From IMG/VR virus record IMGVR_UViG_3300030103_005898, positions 1 to 27,867 of that record: a DNA stretch of 27,867 bases; one strand, given 5' to 3'. This document shows, piece after piece, positions 1-6,167 of the stretch. How positions within the stretch are numbered: position 1 is the stretch's first letter; each line of letters opens with the position of its first letter. Source of the DNA: a virus. The translations under genes and the position numbers were made by a program. Under the pieces are notes generated by a model. It saw only the letters and a list, made by a program, of their open reading frames with translations. It had not been told where the DNA came from and searched no databases.

Positions 1-10
1 GTGAGTGCAG
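1..10. repeat. 10-bp terminal direct repeat, left copy (candidate cos end)
   Basis: GTGAGTGCAG here is repeated exactly as the last ten bases of the window. A run of eight G follows a few bases later. Ten bases is a common cohesive-end length in siphoviruses, and the terminase small-subunit gene starts just inside the other end and reads away from it. I infer a cos junction. An assembly overlap is less likely because k-mer overlaps are normally much longer. Confidence 0.5.
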
Positions 11-46
11 TGCGGGGGGGGTAGCTTAGGTACACATGCCCATAGC

Positions 47-373
47 CTAGCCCTCTCGCGGGCTCTGTGGCATGTGAGAGGGCTGCCACCAATAGACCCT
101 ATCGATAGAGTCCCAAGCCCTGTAAAGACTCTCTAACCACTTATCAGTATAGAAGAACTCGTTATCCTTGGGCTGCATTAAATGAATAGAGTTTAAAAAA
201 CCCTTCGAGATATCGGAGATAAACTCTCTAACCTGCTTCTCTGAGAATCCATCTTCTAGTAATCGATTGAGATTAACCATAATAAAGAGAGGATCCTCCT
301 TATCGAGGGCCTCTTCCATATAATTTATAGCCTCTGGCATATCGAGAGGGGCTGCTAGTAATTTTATTTCCAT
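47..373 (-). CDS. hypothetical acidic phage protein (108 aa)
   Basis: I do not recognise this protein. It is a soluble, helical-looking 108-residue chain, acidic in its first half (around MEEALDKED), with a tryptophan/tyrosine-rich C-terminus (RVYWWQPSHMP). No membrane segment or signal peptide is visible. The start is supported by GAGGTACAAATG, one of eight GAGGTACA ribosome-binding boxes in this genome. It is the last gene of the leftward cluster 1515-47 and ends 46 bases from the left end. No terminator is visible after it. Confidence 0.7.
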   Translation of the reverse strand: MEIKLLAAPLDMPEAINYMEEALDKEDPLFIMVNLNRLLEDGFSEKQVREFISDISKGFLNSIHLMQPKDNEFFYTDKWLESLYRAWDSIDRVYWWQPSHMPQSPREG

Positions 374-410
374 TTGTACCTCTACTTCTGGATAAGTGTA
401 TATATTTTGT

Positions 411-884
411 CTAGAAGGAGAATCTCTTCCCCTTCTTCTTTAATGATTCCTTCGCTCTCTCAAAGAGCTGCTTATCTGCTGTCTCTACTGTTCTTCCCTT
501 CGATAGAAAAGAATACACACGAGCTCGAGCCCATTGATCTTGAGTAGCCCCTGGCCTATGACCTACCGCCCAAGCTGCTAGCCCCTTATCGAATACTTCT
601 TGGATAATCCCTCGAGGGATATCAGTAACAGAAGCTACAGCCTTAACGAATCTCTCTCGAGGCTTCCCTTCCTTCTTGGTTGCTTCCTCTTGGATAACTG
701 ATCGAAGCCCGCTATCCTTAATTCTCTTCGTATACTTACTCTCTTTTGTCTTAGCGCGAGCATCTCCGGGAAGAGGTTTAAAAGACTTCTTTCCCTTTAA
801 TCTCTTTCGTATCTCTGCCTTCCTGCGGGCTTGGGTACTCTCTCCGAGTCCCTTCGTATATTTCTTAGGAACCTTAGCAGCCAT
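411..884 (-). CDS. basic phage protein resembling DUF5872/DUF5824-type proteins
   Basis: 157 residues. The N-terminal half (about 1-75) is very rich in Lys/Arg. The C-terminal half has the ordered motif IPRGIIQEVFDKGLAAW, then GHRPGATQDQWARARVYSF, then a KGRTVETADKQLF-like tail. From memory this series (IP..I, G.AAW..G.RPGAT...W..ARV.SF, K..T..AD) is typical of a conserved protein of unknown function in environmental phages and large viruses. The exact DUF number is uncertain. The start has AAGGAAATAGAG upstream and overlaps nothing; the 26-aa gene before it stops two bases upstream. The basic N-terminus suggests nucleic-acid contact, which is inference. Confidence 0.8.
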   Translation of the reverse strand: MAAKVPKKYTKGLGESTQARRKAEIRKRLKGKKSFKPLPGDARAKTKESKYTKRIKDSGLRSVIQEEATKKEGKPRERFVKAVASVTDIPRGIIQEVFDKGLAAWAVGHRPGATQDQWARARVYSFLSKGRTVETADKQLFERAKESLKKKGKRFSF

Positions 885-886
885 CT

Positions 887-967
887 CTATTTCCTTCGAG
901 TAGTTCTTCTAGCTGTTCTACGCTTGGGCTTAATGGGTGTTTTTCTTTTCTTAGGTTTACCATACAT
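887..967 (-). CDS. tiny 26-aa highly basic peptide
   Basis: This short reading frame begins MYGKPKKRKTPIKPKRR and ends TARRTTRRK, so about half its residues are Lys or Arg and none is acidic. A CGGAG sequence lies eight bases before the ATG, inside the last codons of the upstream gene (972-1172), whose stop is only a few bases from this start. This implies translational coupling. The frame ends two bases before the next gene's ATG, so it fills its slot exactly. It resembles protamine-like or nucleoid-type basic tails. A DNA- or RNA-binding role is inference, and its very small size leaves doubt. Confidence 0.55.
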   Translation of the reverse strand: MYGKPKKRKTPIKPKRRTARRTTRRK

Positions 968-971
968 AATT

Positions 972-1172
972 TTATCTCCGATATCGGGTTCTTCTACGTT
1001 CTTCTCTTTTCTTTCGCTTCTTAGGCTTGGAGTAAGGAATCGATCCTCTAAGCTCTCCATCCTTGTACATCCTCATAGTAATCGCTGCTGCTTGGTTCCA
1101 CTGGTAGCCCTCTCTCATCAATCGAGAGATCTTGTACTGGATAAGTAGATTATCATGCTTAGATCTCCTCAT
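972..1172 (-). CDS. small phage protein with very basic C-terminus
   Basis: 66 residues from the chosen start. Residues 1-42 look like a small helical domain (ISRLMREGYQWNQAAAITMR, a pattern of short helices with EGY..xQA.AI common in small phage proteins). Residues 49-66 are almost pure Lys/Arg (KPKKRKKREERRRTRYRR). The ATG at 1172 overlaps the 3' end of the upstream gene by 14 bases and has GAGG just before it. Two in-frame ATGs further upstream (1199, 1196) could add eight or nine residues, and the second has AGAGG at good spacing. It is coupled to the 26-aa basic peptide downstream. Function unknown; nucleic-acid binding is likely from charge. Confidence 0.7.
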   Translation of the reverse strand: MRRSKHDNLLIQYKISRLMREGYQWNQAAAITMRMYKDGELRGSIPYSKPKKRKKREERRRTRYRR

Positions 1173-1515
1173 AATCCTCGCTATCCTCCTCTCCATCATG
1201 ACCTCTTACGTGGTTAACTGTAGAGAGTATCGCTCCCATTAATCCTAGAGCTGGGAAGCCTTCGTTACGAAAATCTAGATCGACTCCGTTATTATCCCAT
1301 TTGGCATATATGTAGATCTCTCCATTAACTGTTATAATGCTAGTATCTCCTATATTATCGCAACATATAGCATCATGCATCTCTTCGATCTGTGCTTGGA
1401 GAAATTCCTGAGCATTGGATATTATAAAGTTCTCCTCTATCTCGATACCGGGGAATAATTCCGAGAGAGAGATGCCTTCGATCTCTGGTATTATTGATCT
1501 CTTCTTTATTTTCAT
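1159..1515 (-). CDS. hypothetical acidic phage protein (118 aa)
   Basis: 118 residues, not recognised. It has a short basic start (MKIKKRS), a mixed alpha/beta middle with a clear strand pattern (SIITVNGEIYIYAKWDNNGVDLDF), and a very acidic tail (DGEEDSEDYEEI). No membrane segment. AAGGTG lies about five bases before the ATG. It is first in the leftward cluster and is divergent from 1546-1893 with only 30 bases between the two start codons. That gap contains a direct repeat of TTAACA (1517-1522 and 1525-1530). Its acidic tail next to strongly basic neighbours could be a charge-paired partner, which is speculation. Confidence 0.75.
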   Translation of the reverse strand: MKIKKRSIIPEIEGISLSELFPGIEIEENFIISNAQEFLQAQIEEMHDAICCDNIGDTSIITVNGEIYIYAKWDNNGVDLDFRNEGFPALGLMGAILSTVNHVRGHDGEEDSEDYEEI

Positions 1516-1545
1516 ATTAACACCTTAACATATTTGGAGGGCTTC

Positions 1546-1893
1546 ATGCCTAAGATTAGAGTACCGCGAGAGATCCAGATCCTCGCTAAGAGAGCAATAG
1601 ATTATAACCTAGAGCTACCCATTAGTAAAAGAGCATCCTATAAAGATGAGAAGGGAAAGAGAGTACCCGGTACCGGGATGAGAACTGCAAGGAGATTAAC
1701 CTCTGGAGAGGTAGATCTTAAGCAGCTAGAATTAATGGATGCTTGGTTCGCTAGGCATGGAGAGTCCGATAAAGAAGCGAAGGCTAGACAGGATAAGACC
1801 TCTAAGGCTGCTATAGCCTGGGCTCTTTGGGGAGGTACTCCTGCGAGATCTTGGGTTAAGCGTGCTATTAAGAGCCTTCGATCTAAGGAATAA
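1546..1893 (+). CDS. basic phage protein with AWFARH / IAWALWGG motif
   Basis: 115 residues, one of only two plus-strand genes. The ATG at 1546 is chosen because GGAGG ends five bases upstream; an in-frame TTG at 1534 lacks such a site. Ordered motifs are GTGMRTARRLTSGE, then MDAWFARHGE, then AAIAWALWGGTPARSWV. The pattern R.L..G..L.......M..(W/F)FARH....IAW.LWGG is one I recall from a small conserved domain in many phage proteins (DUF6321-like; number uncertain) of unknown function. The N-terminus is basic and helical. Its TAA stop lies inside the first ATAACACTA unit of the downstream repeat structure, so the repeat defines its C-terminus. Confidence 0.8.
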   Translation: MPKIRVPREIQILAKRAIDYNLELPISKRASYKDEKGKRVPGTGMRTARRLTSGEVDLKQLELMDAWFARHGESDKEAKARQDKTSKAAIAWALWGGTPARSWVKRAIKSLRSKE

Positions 1894-2146
1894 CACTAAA
1901 AAACATTAAAACTACAGAAGATAACACTAGGTATTTTCCGCGATAGTTGCGCTGCTACGGGCTAGATGCTCTGTTTTAATGGGGTTCCAGCCCTTCGCGT
2001 GTATATATAATATAAATAGATATATCAATTTATATTCTCTATATAAACTGATACTCAAAATAGGGCTATTTTTGGTACTTTGACCCCTATGGATCGAGGG
2101 TAGCGCAGAATAAACCTAGTGTTATCTTCTGTAGTTTTAGTGTTAT
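1890..2146. repeat. 33-bp inverted repeat with phased ATAACACTA units and AT-rich core (candidate replication origin)
   Basis: A 26-base perfect inverted repeat sits at 1907-1932 and 2114-2139. It extends to 33 bases per arm if one 10-base insertion in the left arm is allowed. ATAACACTA occurs at 1890-1898 and 1921-1929. Its reverse complement occurs at 2117-2125 and 2138-2146, with a degenerate fifth copy just after. Unit spacing is 31 bases on the left and 21 on the right, which is three and two helical turns. Between the arms, 2001-2057 is almost entirely A/T, like a DNA-unwinding element. The region is the only gap over 300 bases and lies beside the replication unit. An origin is favoured; a regulator array or a MITE-like insertion is possible. 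Confidence 0.6.
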
Positions 2147-2188
2147 CTAGTGTATTTTTTTATTATATCGAAGGATTTTGTACACAAA

Positions 2189-2216
2189 AAGAGCCCGGAC
2201 ATTACTCCGAGCTCTT
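2189..2216 (-). terminator. rho-independent terminator ending the early/replication unit
   Basis: On the minus strand AAGAGCTCGG, an 8-base loop, then CCGGGCTCTT form a ten-pair stem with one G-U pair, followed by five or more T. It lies 66 bases downstream of the C5-methyltransferase stop and ahead of the origin-like repeat. Confidence 0.8.
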
Positions 2217-2281
2217 AACTACTTACATTCAATCAAACAGACTAATTAGAATATACACTACTCCAGATTAGATTACAAGTC

Positions 2282-3040
2282 TTAATCTCTAGCCTGGAGG
2301 ATTCCACTCTCCCAGAGCTTCCTCCCTATCCATTCTGAGCACTGAGGAACGATAGCATTCCCTAGGGCTCTTGTCATATCTTCACCCAATTTAAAGGGAA
2401 TCCCATTATGGGCTCTACACATAAAGGGCAAGGCTTCCCCTTGAATAGCGCGGATAAACTTACCTGCTTTCCAATCTGTATTCTCCTCTTCATGCTTGGG
2501 AGGGATATATCTCCTCGATCTCTGTAATCGGAGGCCAGAGGGGTAGGCAATCGCAAACCATCTGTCCCTCTTATGGGGAAGTCCGAAGGCTCCTGCCGAA
2601 GATATAGTACTCCATTCCGCATCATACCCGATCTGGGATAATGCTCCAAGTATTGCTCCGAGCCCTCGAATATTGATCGCTGGAGAGTTCTCCATAATAA
2701 CCGCTCTGGGCTGTAACTCATTGATAATACGATAGAATTCCCACCAAAGACCAGACTTTTTTCCATTTAATCCTTCTCCCTTTCCTGCGGTTGATATATC
2801 TTGGCAAGGGAATCCACCACATAGGATATCCACTTGCTCTACATTATTCTTTGTTATGTTTCTTACATCATCATAGATTCGAGCCTCTGGCCAATGCTTA
2901 GACAGTACCTTCTGGCAGAAGGTATTCTGCTCTACTTGCCATGAGGTATAAGAACCCGGTATCGCTCTCTCCAGTCCCAGCTCGAAGCCTCCAATCCCAG
3001 CGAAGAGGCTTCCGATACTGTATCTTCTTACCTCTTCCAA
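2282..3040 (-). CDS. DNA (cytosine-5-)-methyltransferase
   Basis: Transfers a methyl group from SAM to C5 of cytosine in duplex DNA. Motif I is SLFAGIGGFELGL (11-23), motif IV is GGFPCQDIS with catalytic Cys79, motif VI is MENSP (Glu117), and motif VIII is LPHKRDRWF (154-162). The C-terminus has RALGNAIVP (224-232). At 252 residues it is shorter than the usual 300-400, with a brief target-recognition segment (about 165-205), and motif VIII has HKRDR instead of the common QxRxR. It overlaps the VapE gene by 13 bases and is last in the early unit before a terminator. It probably protects phage DNA from host restriction; the site is unknown. A second ORF is nested in its +1 frame. Confidence 0.93.
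   Translation of the reverse strand: MEEVRRYSIGSLFAGIGGFELGLERAIPGSYTSWQVEQNTFCQKVLSKHWPEARIYDDVRNITKNNVEQVDILCGGFPCQDISTAGKGEGLNGKKSGLWWEFYRIINELQPRAVIMENSPAINIRGLGAILGALSQIGYDAEWSTISSAGAFGLPHKRDRWFAIAYPSGLRLQRSRRYIPPKHEEENTDWKAGKFIRAIQGEALPFMCRAHNGIPFKLGEDMTRALGNAIVPQCSEWIGRKLWESGILQARD
2374..2766 (-). CDS. nested +1-frame ORF resembling the companion protein of phage C5-methylases
   Basis: A 130-codon frame lies wholly inside the C5-methyltransferase gene, offset by one base. It has its own ATG preceded by AGAAGGATTAA, a reasonable Shine-Dalgarno. Its sequence is protein-like: WRTLQRSIFEG, EHYPRSGMMRNGVLYLRQ, LRLPTPLASDYRDRGD, GKQVSLSALF, and a C-terminal VEPIMGFPLNW. From memory, phage proteins annotated as cytosine methylases or methylase-associated carry W(K/R)T.Q..LF, WPRSGM..NG, PTP.ASD.RDRG, GKQ..LS and VEWLMGFP.GW in this order. 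Agreement with that order is what sets it apart from shadow frames of similar length. Overprinting is therefore inferred. Whether it is translated is not shown. Confidence 0.55.
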   Translation of the reverse strand: MEKSLVFGGNSIVLSMSYSPERLLWRTLQRSIFEGSEQYLEHYPRSGMMRNGVLYLRQEPSDFPIRGTDGLRLPTPLASDYRDRGDISLPSMKRRIQIGKQVSLSALFKGKPCPLCVEPIMGFPLNWVKI

Positions 3041-4302
3041 ATTCTCTTCCCATCTAGGATAACTTGCTTATATCCAGACTCTTTACAGATTTGAGCTATG
3101 CGCTTAGCGTTACCTGTATGCTGCTGGGATACTGGAAGATCTAAATAATGCATGATCTCAGTAGTATTGTTTTTTCCTCCTGCGATCGCCTCTCTTACTT
3201 TGATAGACCAAGGATCATCTATTATATAAGCCTGCTGTAGTTCTGAGAGCATCCGCTGGGATTCCCATTCTAGAAACCATATCGATCCTCCTAAGTATTC
3301 TTCTAGCCCTTCTGCAAAGATCTGCTCTCTCCACGTTCTAAGATAATCGAGATCTACCTGCTGACTTACTGTGATAGGCCATACTCTACGCTCCGGGCCA
3401 TCGCTTAAGAATTGGTAATTATTTGAAGTTCCAGCAAAAACTACTCTCCGAAGGTACGATTTAGGGAATTGCTGATAGGAAGGCCTAAATTTATCCTCTG
3501 CTGAAGAGATAAATGATTTAAAGTTATCTGCTGTTCTACCTTGGAGAGAGTGTAGCTCCGCAAGTTCCCATAACCATGTCTCTGTAGAATGAATTAACTC
3601 TAGAGAATCCTTCTTGCCTATATCTAGAGGGCTATCGCTAAACCAATCCTCTCCAATGAGAGCTTTTAATCCTGTACTCTTGCCCAAACCCTTCTCTCCG
3701 CAGAGAATAAGGAAGTTATCCATCTTGCATCCAGGCTTCATAACTCGAGCAACGAGAGAGATAATCCACTTAGAGCTCATCTCCTGTATCAGATGCTCAG
3801 AGCCCGGTATTATCTGCGCTCGGAATGCAGTTCGGAAGAGATTATGGATTCTAGGCTCTCCATCCCAACTAGGCAGATTAGTTACCCAGTCCTTAACATT
3901 CTCTTGGATGTTCTTATGGGCTACCCTTAGGACCGCTCTCTTAATATCTGGAGAGGTGTATCTGATATTGTATGCTCTCTCGATATGGAGTCCGATATCC
4001 TCGAGATCTGGATCCCATAACTCTCTCATCTTCCAGATTACTTTATTACTGTGATCGTTATAGCAGAGGCTCTCGTATACTGGATCATTCTCTAAGATGA
4101 GCGCGATATTGTTTCTATTTGCATACGGCTTGGGAGTTCTAGTAAGTTCTCCTTCTTTGTTATACTTCGCTTCTGATTTCTGCAGCATATCCCAAGTATC
4201 GATATTAGCTTCCTCTGGAGCGAACTTATACTCCGCTTCTATCCCAAGCTGCTTAGCTATCTCTTCCATTTTCTTTATCTGTTCTTTATTGATTGGTCTC
4301 AT
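3028..4302 (-). CDS. VapE/VirE-type P-loop ATPase (replication helicase-like)
   Basis: 424 residues. Walker A is CGEKGLGKST (201-210), a Walker B-like WLWELAEL lies at 243-250, and a sensor/arginine segment is FAGTSNN (289-295) followed by DGPERRVWP. The order and the upstream WDG.PRI (146-152) are typical of the virulence-associated protein E family (PF05272), which in phages and plasmids replaces a replicative helicase beside a primase. The C-terminal 60 residues look like a small helical/winged domain. GAGGAG lies eight bases before the ATG. The gene is coupled by an ATGA overlap to a 13-codon leader. With the primase at 4686-5528 it probably forms the replication initiation/helicase core. 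Confidence 0.88.
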   Translation of the reverse strand: MRPINKEQIKKMEEIAKQLGIEAEYKFAPEEANIDTWDMLQKSEAKYNKEGELTRTPKPYANRNNIALILENDPVYESLCYNDHSNKVIWKMRELWDPDLEDIGLHIERAYNIRYTSPDIKRAVLRVAHKNIQENVKDWVTNLPSWDGEPRIHNLFRTAFRAQIIPGSEHLIQEMSSKWIISLVARVMKPGCKMDNFLILCGEKGLGKSTGLKALIGEDWFSDSPLDIGKKDSLELIHSTETWLWELAELHSLQGRTADNFKSFISSAEDKFRPSYQQFPKSYLRRVVFAGTSNNYQFLSDGPERRVWPITVSQQVDLDYLRTWREQIFAEGLEEYLGGSIWFLEWESQRMLSELQQAYIIDDPWSIKVREAIAGGKNNTTEIMHYLDLPVSQQHTGNAKRIAQICKESGYKQVILDGKRIWKR

Positions 4303-4340
4303 TTTCTGCGCTCCTCATTTAACCATTTATTAAAATACAT
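4299..4340 (-). CDS. 13-codon leader peptide upstream of VapE-type gene
   Basis: A strong ribosome-binding box (CGGAGGTACAATG) starts a short frame encoding MYFNKWLNEERRK, whose TGA overlaps the VapE ATG as ATGA. The frame fills the gap between the HTH gene stop (4363) and the VapE start. The GAGGTACA box is otherwise used here only for real genes, which supports translation. The likely role is translational coupling or control of the helicase gene; the peptide itself may be inert. An alternative is that it is a decayed gene remnant. Confidence 0.5.
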   Translation of the reverse strand: MYFNKWLNEERRK

Positions 4341-4362
4341 TGTACCTCCGTATTTTTTTGGT

Positions 4363-4689
4363 TTATTGGTTATCGTTCTTACTGTGTTTTTCCTTGATAC
4401 GTAGCCTCCGCTCCGAGAGAGCATTCTCTGGAGTGGATCTAATTCCTCTTAAGATGAGCATATTATATTCTTCTCTAGTATCGCTTAATACTTCACAGAT
4501 AGCGAGGTATACATCTAGCTTAGGATATCTCTGACCGTTCATATAGGCCAAAAGAGTTGGAGTTTTCATTCCAATCCCCTTGGCTATCTGGTCTAGTCTC
4601 ATATCTTTGTACTCTGCATATCGGAAGATATGTAGACCGAAAGATGTACAATTCATCGGAATAAGTGGGACTTTTTTACTGCTTTTCAT
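4363..4689 (-). CDS. XRE-type helix-turn-helix protein
   Basis: 108 residues from the ATG at 4689, chosen because it overlaps the primase stop as ATGA and has TTGGAG eight bases upstream; an earlier in-frame ATG adds 11 residues without a good site. The HTH is about residues 27-60: MRLDQIAKGIGMKTPTLLAY, then MNGQRYPKLDVYLAICEVLS, the usual XRE layout of A..IG....L..(W/Y)..G...P. The tail is basic (ERRLRIKEKH). It sits between primase and helicase genes, so it could be an origin-binding or copy-control factor rather than a lysogeny repressor. This is inference from position. Confidence 0.8.
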   Translation of the reverse strand: MKSSKKVPLIPMNCTSFGLHIFRYAEYKDMRLDQIAKGIGMKTPTLLAYMNGQRYPKLDVYLAICEVLSDTREEYNMLILRGIRSTPENALSERRLRIKEKHSKNDNQ

Positions 4690-5528
4690 ATTAGGTTCTC
4701 CAAGTATCCCCACCATCCACATTTATTAACCCGGTTACAGTGAGGATATCTAACCGCGTGCATTAAATCAGGATCTATAGAATAATAGACTTCTCTCTTA
4801 TTGCAAGCTGGGCAAGTTATGTTCCGAGCTACATTCCCCTCTATACTTGCTCCTATCTGCTGAGCGAGGGCCCTTCTATATTCTGGATTATGGAATAGAG
4901 CCTCCATACCACTCTTCGAGCCTGCTCTCTTGCTCTCCCATCTCTTGTATCTTTTCTTGGGTTCCTCTTTTGGAATACAAGAATACTCCAACCGCAGAAG
5001 CCTTTCTCCTTTATGGGCCTTCGTTCTCTGTAGATCTGCATCCGTTCTATCTGGGATAGCGTAGCGATAATACATCCTAGCGCAATCATTAAGCGCGCTG
5101 CTATCCGGTTCTCCTTGCCCTACTATCTTATTCCATAACTCCTTGGCTGCCTTCGCTGCTCTCTTCCAATCTGCAGCAGGTATGGGAATTTCTAATGGAA
5201 GAACTATCCTCCACTTATTCATATCCTCAGTATGAGAAAAGGAGGTATGAGCTATATAATGATAATCTAAAAAAGCTGTATGGAAGGCATAATCTGTTCC
5301 ATCATCTAGATCGAATACTAGGCAGCTAATCTCTATAGCATGGGCTCCGCTTCTATTTCCTGCGAAGGAAGTAGGACTCCAGAGAGGTAAAGAGCCCTTC
5401 TCTCTCACTGGATAGGGTACTGCTGGGATCATAAGAGCTTGAGCGAGTTTTCGGAGATCTACTTCTGCTTCTACTGGGACCTTAGCGAACTTATTAGAAA
5501 AGGTGCTTATCTTAAACTTCTTATCCAT
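4686..5528 (-). CDS. AEP-family primase/PrimPol-like protein with C-terminal zinc finger
   Basis: 280 residues. An archaeo-eukaryotic primase-like fold is suggested by three ordered motifs: VFDLDDG (71-77, the metal-binding DxD), AHTSFSHT (93-100, the sxH motif) followed by KWRIVLPL, and a SSALNDCARMYYRYAIPD segment (143-160). The C-terminus has CPAC (239-242) and HCNRVNKCGWWG (263-274), giving four Cys and a His like a primase zinc ribbon. It probably makes primers and acts with the VapE-type ATPase. It starts with AGGAGGTACAGATG, a strong site. No phage DNA polymerase was seen, so the host replisome or this enzyme itself must extend DNA. Confidence 0.78.
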   Translation of the reverse strand: MDKKFKISTFSNKFAKVPVEAEVDLRKLAQALMIPAVPYPVREKGSLPLWSPTSFAGNRSGAHAIEISCLVFDLDDGTDYAFHTAFLDYHYIAHTSFSHTEDMNKWRIVLPLEIPIPAADWKRAAKAAKELWNKIVGQGEPDSSALNDCARMYYRYAIPDRTDADLQRTKAHKGERLLRLEYSCIPKEEPKKRYKRWESKRAGSKSGMEALFHNPEYRRALAQQIGASIEGNVARNITCPACNKREVYYSIDPDLMHAVRYPHCNRVNKCGWWGYLENLI

Positions 5529-5537
5529 CTGTACCTC

Positions 5538-6167
5538 CTAGAATAATTTAGTCTGCTTAGAGTGCTCGTTATACCTGGCCTGCGTTCTCTCGAAGTACTC
5601 CGAATCGAGTTCCCAAGCATCCAAATCGAATCCCAGATCGTAGCAAGCGCAAGCAATAGAGCCCGATCCGAGATGAGTATCCAGTATCTTATCTCCTGAA
5701 GAAGCGAACTTCTCTAAACACCATTTGTATAATTCGATAGGCTTCTGGGTAGGATGTATCTTCCCTCCTCTTCGATTATCGTACTTAAATAAAGGAGCAG
5801 GCTTATTAAAAGAGGTCCAGCCCATTTCCCACCCGGAGAAGTTCTCCCAAGGCTGCACCTTATCCCAAGCAATAACGCATCTAGTTGGAGGAAGGTTAAA
5901 ATAGTTCCCTCCCCAAATGATCTGCTCTTTACTTACTCTGAAGAGCTGCTCGAAGTATTCAACTGTTGGAGCTTGGTCCCATCTCTGGATCTTCGTATCT
6001 TGATTAAGGGATCTGTTTTTTAATTTTCCCGATCCTTGGAATGCAGAAGCAGTAGCTACTCCATAAGGAGGATCTACTATCGCTAGATCGTACTGGTTAT
6101 CCTCCATCTCTCTCATAGCCTGCAGAGAGCATCCGAGATGGAGATTAATGCTTGGATTATTCCTCAT
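5538..6167 (-). CDS. DNA methyltransferase, DPPY type (N6-adenine or N4-cytosine)
   Basis: 209 residues of the N6_N4_Mtase family (PF01555). The catalytic motif IV AIVDPPYGVA lies at 29-38, then a target-recognition region, HPTQKP at 138-143, and the SAM-binding motif ILDTHLGSGSIACAC at 161-175, where most relatives have DPFxGSGT. Motif IV before motif I is the beta-class order. DPPY favours N6-adenine methylation. GGAGGAGAGAAG precedes the ATG and the gene overlaps the RusA gene by 11 bases. With the C5 enzyme it gives the phage two kinds of base methylation, probably anti-restriction. No restriction enzyme partner is seen. Confidence 0.92.
   Translation of the reverse strand: MRNNPSINLHLGCSLQAMREMEDNQYDLAIVDPPYGVATASAFQGSGKLKNRSLNQDTKIQRWDQAPTVEYFEQLFRVSKEQIIWGGNYFNLPPTRCVIAWDKVQPWENFSGWEMGWTSFNKPAPLFKYDNRRGGKIHPTQKPIELYKWCLEKFASSGDKILDTHLGSGSIACACYDLGFDLDAWELDSEYFERTQARYNEHSKQTKLF

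Noticed and set aside
22-50. AGGTACACATG on the plus strand near the left end
   Set aside because: Looks like the initiation box, but the frame stops after four codons (ATG CCC ATA GCC TAG).
209-985. 15-base word GATATCGGAGATAAA at 209-223 with its inverse at 971-985
   Set aside because: About 0.7 such 15-mer coincidences are expected in a 28-kb sequence, and both copies lie in coding DNA or a ribosome-site region. Not taken as a functional inverted repeat.
2057-2077. AAAATAG/CTATTTT inverted repeat in the origin-like region
   Set aside because: Seven A/T-rich pairs with a two-base centre are weak. It is noted only as part of the AT-rich core and is not called a terminator.
1890-2146. MITE or transposon interpretation of the inverted repeat
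   Set aside because: No target-site duplication is visible, there is no transposase, and the phased internal units fit a protein-binding array better. Kept only as an alternative.
4853-5089. 78-codon minus frame inside the primase gene
   Set aside because: No ribosome site and no recognisable motifs. Unlike the ORF nested in the methylase gene it has nothing beyond openness.
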